From Bradyrhizobium sp. SK17 (GTDB lineage Bacteria > Pseudomonadota > Alphaproteobacteria > Rhizobiales > Xanthobacteraceae): a stretch of 64,000 bases of DNA. A program made the position numbers and the translations under genes. Where the stretch lies: NCBI RefSeq assembly GCF_002831585.1, contig NZ_CP025113.1, forward strand, positions 868,001 to 932,000, given 5' to 3'. This document shows, piece by piece, positions 36,139-45,473 of this stretch (position 1 is the stretch's first letter; each line of letters opens with the position of its first letter). The notes beneath the pieces were generated by a model, which was not told where the DNA came from, ran no database searches, and worked only from the letters and a program-made list of their open reading frames with translations.

Positions 36139-37227
36139 TCACTTCTTCGGGACGAGGGTCGAGAACATCACCGCCAGTTGCGCCTGGCGGTTGGTCCCGG
36201 TCTTCAGGAAGATCGACTTGAGCTGGTTGCGCACCGTCTCCTTCGAGAGCCGTCGTTCGACGGAGAACGAATTGAGGTCCTTGCCGGTGGCGATTGCCAC
36301 CGCAAGGCGCGCCTCGGCGGCCGTCAGATCGAACACCTCGCTGAAGGTTGCCGTCGCGGCGGCGTACGGCGCATCGGTATCCGAGATGACCAGGATTCCG
36401 TGAAATGCTGACAGCGGAGAACGCGTCAGCCCGGGAAGCCGCATCGGATAGATGACGAGCTTGCCGCCCGACCTCTTGGGCAGCACGACCGGTGGCACCG
36501 TCGAAGTCGTCTGGCTCCACAGCAGCGTCTTGATGGCACCCGCCAGTTGCTCGTTGGCTTCGGCATCCTGGCAGAAGATCCGCCCTGCGGATATGCCGAG
36601 GTCCTCTCCAATCAGGCGCTCGGCCGCGGCATTGGCGCGGACCGCGCTTCCCCGCCGATCGAGCAGGATCGCGGCGCGCTCGGAAAAATCGAATGCATCG
36701 AGCGCGGCCTCCGCCCTGGCCAATCCGAGTGCTGCGCCGGTCTGGACAACCGAGTCGAACGTATTCGACAATGCGGCGAGCCCACTCAATTCGGTCGCGG
36801 AAAACGGCCCCTGGTCGCGGGTTCGCTGAATGCTCAGCACCCAGACGAATTCGCCGCGACCGACCCGCACGCCGGCCCAGTCGGTCAGATTGCAGGCCCC
36901 GAGGAAGTCCTGATAGTAGGGCGACCGCTTGCGGACCTCGGCGGGCAGGCAATCATCATCCGTCACCACGCCGTCGCGCAACAGCTTGGCCTCCGCGCGG
37001 TAGCGTTCATCCCGATCGATCCAACCATCCTCGACGTAGAGATTCCAGCTCTTCTCCATCGCAGGGGCGGACGAGACGAACGGCAGCGCCCCAACCAGCG
37101 GGAACAGGACGGCGCCAAATGATCCCGTGCATTTGGAAGCTGTCTCGAGCGCCTCGGTCCAAAGCGAGGGATCGACCGCGGCGGCGGCCAAGGCACGCGT
37201 GATCCGTTCCTGATCAAACGGTTCCAT
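36139..37227 (-). CDS. LuxR-type HTH transcriptional regulator
   Basis: From ATG 37227 the protein has 362 residues. The C-terminal 65 residues form a LuxR/GerE helix-turn-helix: FDLTAAEARLAVAIATGKDL then SKETVRNQLKSIFLKTGTNR and QAQLAVMFSTL. The N-terminal 290 residues resemble a PAS/GAF-like sensory region (AILLDRRGSAVRANAAAERL is PAS-like) with no named ligand. No histidine kinase is adjacent and there is no receiver domain, so it probably senses a small molecule directly. It converges with the L,D-transpeptidase gene and lies close to the NTF2-like and amine oxidase genes, which are plausible targets. Confidence 0.87.
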   Translation of the reverse strand: MEPFDQERITRALAAAAVDPSLWTEALETASKCTGSFGAVLFPLVGALPFVSSAPAMEKSWNLYVEDGWIDRDERYRAEAKLLRDGVVTDDDCLPAEVRKRSPYYQDFLGACNLTDWAGVRVGRGEFVWVLSIQRTRDQGPFSATELSGLAALSNTFDSVVQTGAALGLARAEAALDAFDFSERAAILLDRRGSAVRANAAAERLIGEDLGISAGRIFCQDAEANEQLAGAIKTLLWSQTTSTVPPVVLPKRSGGKLVIYPMRLPGLTRSPLSAFHGILVISDTDAPYAAATATFSEVFDLTAAEARLAVAIATGKDLNSFSVERRLSKETVRNQLKSIFLKTGTNRQAQLAVMFSTLVPKK

Positions 37228-37459
37228 GCACCATCCCGGTTGGACCAAAGTCCGCCAAGGCTCGCAAAAACATAGCCCAATCGGGTCAGCGTGCGCCAAG
37301 GGCCGGAGATTATCAAGCCTTGGAACCGCCCGGCACGGCAGCATCGGACTCTTCGAGGCTCGGCGATATGGCGTCAGCGTCGCGTTGATCCCCCTTGCCC
37401 CCTTGCCAAGCGCGCGGACCGCGATGACATGAAGCGGGATGTCGACGTGAGAGGCAGCG

Positions 37460-37837
37460 ATGGACGATCAAGCCACGCGAGCGGCGCTGCAGCGCCATTG
37501 GGACGCTTCGGACGCGAGCGATTTCGAGCGCGAGCACGACATCTACCGGGAGGATGCCGTGCTCGACTATCCGCAATCGGGCGAACGGATCCGCGGCCGA
37601 CGCAAGATCCAGGAGAGCCGGACGGTCCAGCCGAACACGAAGCGATTCACGATCCGGCGCATGATCGGCAGCGGCGACCTCTGGGTCACCGAATTCGTGC
37701 TGACCTATGACGGCAGGCCATCCTATGTGGTCAGCATCATGGAATTCCGCGACGGGCTGGTCGCGCACGAAACGCAGTACTTCGCCGACGCGTTCGATCC
37801 CGGACCGTCGCGCGCGCATCTTGTCGAGCGCCAATGA
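37460..37837 (+). CDS. SnoaL/NTF2-like protein
   Basis: This 125-residue protein begins MDDQATRAALQRHWDASDAS and has DIYREDAVLDYPQSGERIRG followed by RRKIQESR, a pattern typical of the SnoaL-like/nuclear transport factor 2 superfamily. GAGAGG lies 6 bases before the ATG. Members bind or isomerise small hydrophobic ligands, but the catalytic role here is unknown. It sits between the divergent LuxR gene and the amine oxidase operon, with about 310 bases before the latter. Confidence 0.8.
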   Translation: MDDQATRAALQRHWDASDASDFEREHDIYREDAVLDYPQSGERIRGRRKIQESRTVQPNTKRFTIRRMIGSGDLWVTEFVLTYDGRPSYVVSIMEFRDGLVAHETQYFADAFDPGPSRAHLVERQ

Positions 37838-38148
37838 AAGCGGGCCGCACGATGCTGCTCGTGAGCTCTTGATCGCCAATGCATTCTGGAGGGCATTACG
37901 AATCATCATGGCGCCATCGCGATTGCGGTCGCGGCGATTCCAATTCACACGACAACAGAGAATTCCTGACGACAACTGCGGAACTCCCACGACCGATTGC
38001 CAAGCCTCGCACTTGGTGTGATACTCAACAATGCAATCGAGGGTTCCGCAAAATTCCCAGACGTTCAGCCCGTCATCCGGATTTGGCGAAAGCTTGCGCG
38101 ACGGTCCACGCTCGCGGTGCTGACCTCGAAAAATCCGAGAGGTAATCA
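37838..38148. other. Spacer upstream of the amine oxidase operon
   Basis: These 311 bases lie before the FAD amine oxidase gene. Base composition is less GC-rich than the neighbours. No gene is convincing. A promoter for the operon is expected here, but no clear sigma-70 or sigma-54 element or palindrome was recognised. The ribosome site GAGAGG lies near 38138-38143. Confidence 0.4.
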
Positions 38149-39744
38149 ATGGATTGCGGGAATTCATCCCCCTTCACGCGCAGAAATCTGTTGTCGATGA
38201 TCGGCACCGCCACGAGTACAGCGGTGCTGTATCAGGCGATGAGCAGTCTTGGACATGCCGCGGAGTCCGACTTTACCGATCCGATCAAACTCCAGGGAGC
38301 GCCGAAGGGCGCGTCGGTCGTCGTCCTCGGCGCGGGCCTAGCCGGCATGACGGCCGCGCTCGAATTGAGCAAGGCCGGCTACAAGGTCACGGTGCTGGAA
38401 TATCGCGAGCGGGCCGGCGGCCGCAGTTGGACACTGCGCGGCGGCGACACCTACACCGAGCTCGGCGGCTTCTCGCAAACCTGCAATTTCGACAAGGGGC
38501 TCTATATCAATCCCGGTCCGTGGCGCATCCCCTATCATCACCGCGCCCTGCTTTACTATTGCGGGCTGCTTGGCGTGAAGCTGGAGGCTTTTGTCGAACA
38601 CAACGCCAATGCCTATCTGCATCGCAGCGCCGCCTTTGGCGGCAAGCCGCAACGCTGGCGCCATATCATGTCCGACTTCAACGGCTATACATCGGAGTTG
38701 CTGGCGAAGGCGGCCAATGCCGACAAGCTCGATGAGCCCGTGAGCAAGGAAGACCGGGAAATCCTGCTCGAAGCGCTGCGCACCTGGGGAGCGCTCGACA
38801 AGAACTACAAATACAGCGCGGCCACCGCAAGCGCGCTGCGCGGCAACGACAAGGATCCCGGCGGCGGCCCCGACGGCGCACCGACGCCGTCCACCCCGAT
38901 CGCGGGCAACGACATCCTGCGATCGCGGCTGTGGAGTTATCTGAACTTCCCGCTCTCCTACGAATACGGACAGACCCTGTTCCAGCCGGTCGGCGGCATG
39001 GGGAGGATTGCGGACGCCTTTGCAAGCAAGGTCGGCCATCTCATCAAGTTCAACGTCAAGGTCACCGAGATTGCCCAGGGCAATGACGGCGTCACCGTCA
39101 GCTATTCCGGCGCAAAGGGCGACGGCCCGGTGCAGAAGCTCAAGGCCGACTGGTGCGTCTGCACGATTCCGCTTTCGGTTCTCAGCCAGATCAAGGCCAA
39201 CTTCTCGCCCAAGATGCAGAGCGCCATCGAGGCGGTGCCCTACGCGCCGTCCACCAAGGTCGGTCTACAGTTCAAGCGCCGTTTCTGGGAGCAGGACGAG
39301 GCGATCTATGGCGGCATCAGCTTCACCGACCTGCCGATCGGGCAGATCTCCTACCCCAGCACGGATTATCTGAGCCCCGGCAAGGGCGTGTTGCTCGGCG
39401 CCTATGTGTTCGGCGTCGCCGGGGTCGAGTTCACCGCGCTGGCGCCGGAAGACCGCGTCAAGCGCGCGCTCGAACATGGCAGCAAGCTGCATCCCCAGAT
39501 GACGAAGGAGTTCGACAACGGCATCGCCGTGTCCTGGCATCGCGTGCCCTGGACGCTGGGTTGCTTCGGGATGTGGAAAGAGGATACGCGGCGCGACCAC
39601 TACAAGAACTTGTGCGACATCGATGGCCGCATCGTGCTCGCCGGCGAGCATTGCTCCTATGTCAACGCCTGGCAGGAGGGCGCCATCCTGTCCTCGCTCT
39701 CCGCTATCGAACGCCTGCACAAGCGCGCGGTTGGAGGAAACTGA
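38149..39744 (+). CDS. Tat-exported FAD-dependent amine oxidase/dehydrogenase
   Basis: This 531-residue protein starts with a twin-arginine signal (FTRRNLLSMIGTATSTAV, cleavage near GHAAES). The FAD motif is VVVLGAGLAGMTAALELSKA (GAGLAG at 61-66), followed by the GG motif YRERAGGRSW. The C-terminal FAD motif is IVLAGEHCSYVNAWQEGAIL. The whole protein matches the flavin monoamine oxidase family (L-amino acid or amine oxidases). A Tat signal places it folded with FAD in the periplasm. The next gene encodes a cytochrome c one base after its stop, so it may pass electrons to the cytochrome rather than to O2, as reported for the nicotine oxidoreductase NicA2. The substrate is unknown. Confidence 0.9.
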   Translation: MDCGNSSPFTRRNLLSMIGTATSTAVLYQAMSSLGHAAESDFTDPIKLQGAPKGASVVVLGAGLAGMTAALELSKAGYKVTVLEYRERAGGRSWTLRGGDTYTELGGFSQTCNFDKGLYINPGPWRIPYHHRALLYYCGLLGVKLEAFVEHNANAYLHRSAAFGGKPQRWRHIMSDFNGYTSELLAKAANADKLDEPVSKEDREILLEALRTWGALDKNYKYSAATASALRGNDKDPGGGPDGAPTPSTPIAGNDILRSRLWSYLNFPLSYEYGQTLFQPVGGMGRIADAFASKVGHLIKFNVKVTEIAQGNDGVTVSYSGAKGDGPVQKLKADWCVCTIPLSVLSQIKANFSPKMQSAIEAVPYAPSTKVGLQFKRRFWEQDEAIYGGISFTDLPIGQISYPSTDYLSPGKGVLLGAYVFGVAGVEFTALAPEDRVKRALEHGSKLHPQMTKEFDNGIAVSWHRVPWTLGCFGMWKEDTRRDHYKNLCDIDGRIVLAGEHCSYVNAWQEGAILSSLSAIERLHKRAVGGN

Positions 39745-39745
39745 C

Positions 39746-40219
39746 ATGGCGAGCAACGGCACTTCACTTCGTGATCTCCCCGCAGTACGGCGCGCACCCC
39801 AATGCTTCGCGATCGGCCTCATGGTGATGGCGGCGATCAGCTTTCCCGCACGAACGGGCCTTGCGGATTCGGCCGGCGTGGTCGGCGCCAATAACTTCGC
39901 AGCCAAGGATGGCAAGACGCTCTATGCCACCATCTGCCAGGGCTGCCATATGCCGAACGGCAAGGGCGCGGTCGGCGCAGGCGCTTATCCCGCGCTTGCC
40001 AGCAACAAGAATCTCGAGAGCGCGGGCTATCCGATCTATCTCGTTCTCTACGGGCAGAAAGCCATGCCGGGCTTCGGCGGCTTCCTGGATGACGACCAGG
40101 TCGCGGCGGTCGTGAACTATGTCCGCAGCAATTTCGGCAACAGCTACACCGACAAGGTCTCCGGCGATGACGTGAAGTCGAACCGCCAGCCGAACGCCAT
40201 CTACTCCACACTGGACTGA
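39746..40219 (+). CDS. Periplasmic class I cytochrome c
   Basis: From ATG 39746 (GGAGG about 7 bases upstream) the protein has 157 residues. It has an N-terminal signal (hydrophobic FAIGLMVMAAISF, cleavage after GLA), a single haem site CQGCH in LYATICQGCHMPNGKG, and the likely axial methionine in KAMPGFGGFLDDDQVAAVVN. It is a small class I c-type cytochrome. It starts 1 base after the amine oxidase stop, which points to coupled expression and to a role as electron acceptor for that flavoprotein. The terminal acceptor is not encoded nearby. Confidence 0.92.
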   Translation: MASNGTSLRDLPAVRRAPQCFAIGLMVMAAISFPARTGLADSAGVVGANNFAAKDGKTLYATICQGCHMPNGKGAVGAGAYPALASNKNLESAGYPIYLVLYGQKAMPGFGGFLDDDQVAAVVNYVRSNFGNSYTDKVSGDDVKSNRQPNAIYSTLD

Positions 40220-40267
40220 AGCAACCTGCCGACCAGGATTCGGCAATCCATGTAAAAGGAACGAGAC

Positions 40268-40765
40268 ATGAGACTCACCACCGCGGCCGCCGCCGTGATA
40301 CTGCTCGCCACGCAGGCGTCCGTCGTCAGAGCCGACGATATCGTCCGCCACAAGATTCCGAATTCAAGCTTTCCGATCTCGCTGGCGGTCGAGGTTCCGG
40401 CAGGTAAGACGACCGTGTACCTTAGCGGCGTAGTGCCGAGCGTTGCCGACGAGAAGGCTGACAAGAATTCCGTCGCAGCCTATGGCGACACCACGGCTCA
40501 AACCGTATCGGTGTTCAAGTCGATCAACACCACGCTCGAAAGCCTCCATCTCAAGATGAGCGACGTCATCAAGATGCAAGTCTTCCTGGTCGGCGATCCC
40601 GCCAAGGGCGGCAAGATGGACTTTGCCGGCTTCATGGCGGGCTATACCCAGTTCTTCGGCACCGCGGCGCAGCCGAACCTGCCGTCGCGATCGGTGGTCC
40701 AGGTTGCCGGCCTGGCCAATTCGGGCTTCCTGGTCGAGATCGAGGTGGTGGCGATTCGCCCATAA
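40268..40765 (+). CDS. RidA family protein with a signal peptide
   Basis: This 165-residue protein has a Sec signal peptide (hydrophobic LTTAAAAVILLATQAS, cleavage after VRA) followed by a RidA/YjgF domain. TTVYLSGVVPS is the first strand, SLHLKMSDVIKMQVFLVGDP is the core, and PSRSVVQVAGL carries the Arg that binds imine carboxylates in RidA. AAAAGGAACG precedes the ATG. Ordinary RidA is cytoplasmic and hydrolyses enamines/imines. Export here, directly after a periplasmic amine oxidase and cytochrome c, suggests that it hydrolyses the imine product in the periplasm. Confidence 0.9.
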   Translation: MRLTTAAAAVILLATQASVVRADDIVRHKIPNSSFPISLAVEVPAGKTTVYLSGVVPSVADEKADKNSVAAYGDTTAQTVSVFKSINTTLESLHLKMSDVIKMQVFLVGDPAKGGKMDFAGFMAGYTQFFGTAAQPNLPSRSVVQVAGLANSGFLVEIEVVAIRP

Positions 40766-40788
40766 GGCCGCACGCCAACCCAAGATGC

Positions 40789-40824
40789 GATCATGATGCG
40801 TTTCGATGGAAACGCATCATGATC
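40789..40824. terminator. Perfect 16-bp hairpin between convergent operons
   Basis: GATCATGATGCGTTTC, loop GATG, GAAACGCATCATGATC is a perfect inverted repeat lying between the RidA stop and the TAG of the opposing ABC ATPase gene, whose last base it touches. It can act as a bidirectional terminator. Similar hairpins are, from general knowledge, dispersed in Bradyrhizobium genomes. Confidence 0.65.
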
Positions 40825-41524
40825 TATGGTGCAAGATAGCGCAGCAATTCGGGATCGCTGCGCACCTTGGCCGCCTCGCCTTGCAACGCGACGCGGCCGC
40901 GGTCGAGCACATAGGCGTAGTCGGCGACGCGCAGCGCGAGATCGAGATGCTGCTCGACGATCACGACCGAGATGCTTTTCGCGAGCTCGATCAGCCGCTC
41001 GGTGATCTCCTCGATCACGCCGATCCAGACGCCTTCGGTCGGCTCATCCAGCAGCAGCAGCTTCGGATTGCCGAGCATGGCCCGGCCGATCGCCAGCATC
41101 TTGCGCTCGCCGCCGGACAGCGTACCGGCCGGCTGGTCGAGCCGCTGGCCGAGCTTGGGAAGATCTCGAGCACCCGATCGACCGCGCTGGCATCGGCATT
41201 GAACAGCGAGCCGACCGCGAGGTTGTCGCGCACCGACAGTCGCGCGAACACCGAATGCTCCTGCGGCACATAGCCGATGCCGGAACGCACGCGCTCCTCG
41301 GTGCGGCGGCGGGTGATGTCGCGGCCGTCGAACAACAACTCGCCTTGCGAGCTCGCGAGTTCGCCGACGATGGTCTTCATCAGCGTGGTCTTGCCAGCGC
41401 CGTTGCGGCCGAGCACGGCGACACCGCCGCGCCAGGGGATGCCGATGTTGACATCGAACAGCACCTGGCTGCGGCCATAACCGGCATCGAGATGCCTGAT
41501 ATCGAGGAAGGATTGGTCAGGCAC
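40824..41524 (-). pseudogene. ABC transporter ATP-binding protein (LivF type), one-base frameshift
   Basis: The gene starts at GTG 41524, overlapping the previous ATPase stop. Its first frame has Walker A LGRNGAGKTTLMKT and continues to about residue 120. The reading then shifts and resumes as MLAIGRAMLGNPKLLLLDEP with Walker B, ending at TAG 40824. Expected FPKLGQRLDQPAGTLSGGER appears if one base is added at 41157-41159, giving 233 residues, the normal LivF length. As sequenced, the signature motif is out of frame and the ATPase would be truncated. It is the last gene of the ABC cassette. It could be a real mutation or a consensus error. Confidence 0.85.
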
Positions 41525-42251
41525 GGCGAAGATAAATCTCCTGGACGTTCTTGTTGGCCTGGATCTCCGCGACCGTACCGGACGCCAGCACCTTGCCCTG
41601 GTCGAGCACGGTGAGGCGATCGCAGATGTCGCGGATGAAATCGAGGTCGTGTTCGACGATAACGAGCGAACAATGCTGCTTGATCGGCTGCAACAGCTCG
41701 CCGGTGACGCGGCGCTCCTCGAGGCTCATGCCGCCGGTCGGCTCGTCGAGCAGCAACAGCCGCGGCTTGCCGGCGAGCGCCATCGCGATCTCGAGCCATT
41801 GCTGCTGGCCATGAGACAGCGCTGCCGCGGCATCATGCGCGCGATCGGCGAGCCGGAACTGGGTCAGCATCGTCATCACCTGGTCGTGCAGCTTCCTGCG
41901 GGTGCGCGACAGCACCAGATCGAACAACGAGGACTGCGCCTGCAAGGCCAGCAGGATGTTGTCGTACAGCGTCAGCGTGGGGAGCACCGAGGTGATCTGG
42001 AACTTCAGGCTCATCCCGGCGCGGGCGCGCTCGGTCGGCGTGAACGCGGTGATGTCGGTGTTGATGAAGCTGACCTTGCCCGTGGTCGGCACCTCGGCCC
42101 CGGCGACGCATTTCATCAGCGTGCTCTTGCCCGAGCCGTTCGGGCCGATCAGGCCGTGAAACTCGTTCTCGCCGACGGTGAGCGCCGCGCCGTCGAGCGC
42201 GGTGAGCTTGCCGAACACCTTGCTGATCCCTTGCGCCTCAAGGAGCGGCAT
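41517..42251 (-). CDS. ABC transporter ATP-binding protein (LivG type)
   Basis: From ATG 42251 the protein has 244 residues. It has Walker A GLIGPNGSGKSTLMKCVAG, the signature-like ALSHGQQQWLEIAMAL, and Walker B RLLLLDEPTGGMS. ALSHGQQQ instead of the usual LSGGQQ is common in the urea/branched-chain LivG group. It energises the transporter formed with the neighbouring permeases. It overlaps the permease stop by 14 bases and the LivF-type gene by 8 bases, so all are one operon. Confidence 0.93.
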   Translation of the reverse strand: MPLLEAQGISKVFGKLTALDGAALTVGENEFHGLIGPNGSGKSTLMKCVAGAEVPTTGKVSFINTDITAFTPTERARAGMSLKFQITSVLPTLTLYDNILLALQAQSSLFDLVLSRTRRKLHDQVMTMLTQFRLADRAHDAAAALSHGQQQWLEIAMALAGKPRLLLLDEPTGGMSLEERRVTGELLQPIKQHCSLVIVEHDLDFIRDICDRLTVLDQGKVLASGTVAEIQANKNVQEIYLRRA

Positions 42252-43344
42252 TGCCGGCCTCCTTTGACGCCTTGTTGGGTGCCTTGCCGAAACTGCCAAC
42301 CCGCTCGCGCTCGCCGAGCACGAAGGAGATCAGCCCGAGCGGGCGGAACATGATGACGAGCAGCAGCAGCACGCCGAGGATGATCGGCCAGACGTCGCGG
42401 TAATTGTCCGACAGCCAGAACGAGACGCCCTCGATGATCACGGTGCCGATGACAGCGCCGATCAAGGTGCCGGAGCCGCCGAACAGCACATAGAGCACGA
42501 CCTGGGTCGAGAACACGACGCCCAGCATGTTGGGCCAGACGAAGCCTTCGTGGAAGGCATAGAGGCTGCCGGCAAGGCCGGCGATGGTGCCGCCGACCGC
42601 GAAGATGATCGCCTTCAGATGCTGCGTCTTGTAGCCGAAGAAAGCGATGCGCGGCTCGTTCTCGCGCAGGCCGGCCAGCGCGAGGCCGAATTGCGAGCGG
42701 ACCAGGAAGCGGCAGAGCAGATAGGCGACCACGAGGATGCCGAGCACCATGTAGTAATAGACCGCGCCTTCCTCGAATTCGTAGCTGCCGAGGGTGAGCG
42801 GCGGGATCGACGGGATGCCGTTCTGGCCGCCGAGATAGTACCAGCCGCGCGCCAGCCGATCCGCGGCATAGGAGCCGGTCAGCGTTCCGAGCGAGACGAA
42901 GATCACGCTCGAGGGATAGCGCCCGAGCAGCAGGAAGCCGCCGAGCAGCAGCGATGCGGTGAGCCCGATCAGCGTGCCGGCGGGCAGGATCAGGAGGATC
43001 GAGGTGACGTTGAGGTCGCGTGCCAGAAGTGCCACGCCGTAACCGGCGGCGCCGAAGAACAGCGCCTGGCCGAAGCTCATGATGCCGGCATAGCCCCACA
43101 CCAGGTCGAACGACAGCGCGAACAGCGCGAGGATCACCACGCGGGTTGCGAACACCGTCAGGTAGTCCTGCAACACCCATGGCAGCACCAGTGCGATCAG
43201 CAGCACCAGTCCTTCCACGATCGGCAGGACCTTCCATCCTGCCGATGCCCGTCCCGCCGGCGCGCTTGCGGCCGGTGCACTTTCATCCGTCACGACATCT
43301 GGTTCCTCACCGACGCGTGCGACGGCCTCGCTTGCTCCACCCAT
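42238..43344 (-). CDS. ABC transporter permease (LivM type)
   Basis: From ATG 43344 the protein has 368 residues. After a soluble N-terminus of about 40 residues, multiple membrane segments follow. They include the LivM signature region FALSFDLVWGYAGIMSFGQA and GLRENEPRIAFFGYKTQHLK with FAVGGTIAGLAGSLYAFHEG. It is the inner-membrane permease of a branched-chain-type (HAAT) transporter. The ATG lies 7 bases after the frame-corrected stop of the binding-protein gene, which supports that correction. The frame is intact, unlike three of its four partners. Confidence 0.92.
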   Translation of the reverse strand: MGGASEAVARVGEEPDVVTDESAPAASAPAGRASAGWKVLPIVEGLVLLIALVLPWVLQDYLTVFATRVVILALFALSFDLVWGYAGIMSFGQALFFGAAGYGVALLARDLNVTSILLILPAGTLIGLTASLLLGGFLLLGRYPSSVIFVSLGTLTGSYAADRLARGWYYLGGQNGIPSIPPLTLGSYEFEEGAVYYYMVLGILVVAYLLCRFLVRSQFGLALAGLRENEPRIAFFGYKTQHLKAIIFAVGGTIAGLAGSLYAFHEGFVWPNMLGVVFSTQVVLYVLFGGSGTLIGAVIGTVIIEGVSFWLSDNYRDVWPIILGVLLLLVIMFRPLGLISFVLGERERVGSFGKAPNKASKEAGNAAP

Positions 43345-43351
43345 TGATCGC

Positions 43352-44571
43352 TCAGCATTCCTTGGGATCGACGAGACCGTCGCTGCGCGCCACGATCTCA
43401 TAGTTCCCGCCTTTGGCAACAGCGGTGTACATCTTCATCTTGCAGTGACGCTTGCCCGGCACCATTTCGGCGGGGCCGCCGGTCCCTCGGCGATCTTGGC
43501 ATGATCGAGCGCGGCCGCGACCGAATCGCGATCAACCTTGCCGGCCTCCTTGACCGCGGCCTCCCACAGCTTGAGGCCGCGATAGGTTCCAGTGGCGGCG
43601 CTGCCGGCGGCGAACAGGAAGTTGCCGGGGAAATCCTTCTCGTAGGCGGCCTGGATCTTGGCGTCGAACGGGTTTTCCTTGGTCAGCACCTTGAAGTAAT
43701 CGAGGCAGCTCGCCAGGCCCTCGATCTCGTTGGCCTGATTGATGTTGAGCGTGTTCTCGTCATAGTAGACGCAGGCGAGCCGCCCGCCGTTCTTGAGGAA
43801 GCCCGCTTCATAGAGCTGCTTGAAGAACGGCCCGACGCCCGGCGGGATCACGGTGTTGAAGACGACGTCGACCTTGTTGGAGATGACGCGGTTCACCGTC
43901 GCCGAGAAATCGACCTGGTCGAGCGGGTAATACTCCTCGAACACGACCTCGCCGCCGTTCGCTTCGATCACCTTGCGGGCGTAGACGTTGAGCGTGTGCG
44001 GCCAGACGTAGTTGGCGCTCGGCAGCGCGAACTTCTTGCCGCCGTTCTTGATCAGCCATGGAATGAAGGTGTCGCATTGCTGCGCCGGGGTCGGGCCGGT
44101 GCAGAACAGATAGGGCGTGCACTCCTTGCCCTCGTAGAGCTGCGGATAGATGTACAGCGTCTTGCCGCGCGCCACGATCGGGTCCTTGATCGCGTTGCGC
44201 ATCGACGAGGTGATGCCACCCAGCACCATGTCGACCTTGTCGCGCTGGATCAGCTTGCGGACATTGCCGACCGCGACCGATTCGTTCGAGGCGGTGTCCT
44301 CGATGTAGAGCTCGAGCGGCCGACCGAGCAGCCCGCCGCCGGCATTGATCTCCTTGATCACCATCTTGGCGACGTTGGCATCGGCATTGCCGGCATAGGC
44401 GATCGGCCCGGTCAGGTCGGTCGCGATGCCGACCTTGATCGGCCCCTCGGCGGCATTGGCCCAATCTGGCCGGACCACCCAACTGCCGACCCCGGTCGCG
44501 AGTGCGCCGGTCGCGAAGGCGAAATTGCCCATGAAACGGCGGCGCGTGAGGTTCATGCGTTCAATCGACAT
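43352..44571 (-). pseudogene. Tat-exported amide/urea-type substrate-binding protein, frameshifted near its end
   Basis: This gene starts at ATG 44571 with a Tat-type signal (NLTRRRFMGNFAFATGAL). The mature part is a Peripla_BP_5-type binding protein related to UrtA, FmdD and AmiC: VGIATDLTGPIAYAGNADAN, IKEINAGGGLLGRPLELYIE, ANYVWPHTLNVYARKV. As sequenced it ends at 43435 after ...EGPAAPPKWCRASVTAR. Adding one G at 43479-43480 restores GPAEMVPGKRHCKMKMYTAV and a stop at 43352-43354, 7 bases before the permease ATG, for about 406 residues. Only the last 25 or so residues are affected, so the product may be partly functional even if the change is real. Confidence 0.85.
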
Positions 44572-44574
44572 TGA

Positions 44575-45431
44575 CTAGACCCCTTTCCCAGCAATGAGGC
44601 CTTGCGGCCGGAATTTGATGAAGGCGATGGCGAGCACGAAGACGAGCACGTCGGCGACGACGGGCGACATGACCCATGGCAGCGCGGCACTGAGCGTGCC
44701 GATCACGCCGGCTCCGGCGACCGGGCCGATGAAGGAACCGACCCCGCCGACCATCACGGCGACGAAGCCCTGGATCAGGAAGCGGATGCCGAGATCGGCG
44801 AACAGACTGAACACCGGCACGATCAGCGCGCCGGCGAGACCTGCGAGCGCGGCCCGAACGCAAACGTCGCGCCATAAATCAACGGCGTCGAGATACCCGA
44901 AGCGCGCGCCAGCGCCGGGTTCTCCAGCGTGGCGCGGACGCGCAGCCCGAACGAGGTGCGCGCCAGCAGCAGATAGCAGCCGCCCATCACCAGCAGCGTG
45001 ATCACGATGATGGTGAAGCGCCAGGCCGAGATGTGCACGGAGCCGAGGTCGATCGAGCCACCGATCGGCTCCGGCACCGTGAGATAGAAGCCACCGATCA
45101 GGCCGCGCACGCTTTCGCGGATGATCAGGCCGAGTGCATAGGTGCCGAGCATCGCCACGATCGGCGCGGCGTAGAACCGCCGGATGATCAGCGCCTCCAG
45201 CACGAAGCCGATCGCGCCGACCACGAAAGGCGCCGCGACCATGCCGGCCCAGACCGGCGCGCCATGGGCGTAGGCCAGATAGGTGACATAGGCGCCGAGC
45301 AGGACGAACTCGCCCTGCGCGAAGTTGAAGATGCCCATCATGCTGGCGATGATGCCGAGCCCGAGCACGACCAGCACGATGATCGCGCCGAAGCTTATGA
45401 TCTCGAACGCCGCGGCGAAGGTGCTAGCCAT
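44575..45431 (-). pseudogene. ABC transporter permease (LivH type), one-base frameshift
   Basis: The gene starts at ATG 45431 with the LivH pattern: IVLVVLGLGIIASMMGIFNF, AQGEFVLLGAYVTYLAYAHG, and YALGLIIRESVRGLIGGFYL. After GATFAFG the frame breaks and ends as PRSQVSPAR. The downstream frame resumes with PVFSLFADLGIRFLIQGFVA and ends at TAG 44575. Adding one G at the C run 44853-44855 gives FGAALAGLAGALIVPVFSLF and about 285 residues, the normal length. As read, the last two or three membrane segments are lost. It lies 42 bases after the amidase gene and 3 bases before the binding-protein gene. Confidence 0.87.
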
Positions 45432-45473
45432 GGCGCTCGATCCATCCAGCCTGCGTCTGCAACAAGCGGCGCC

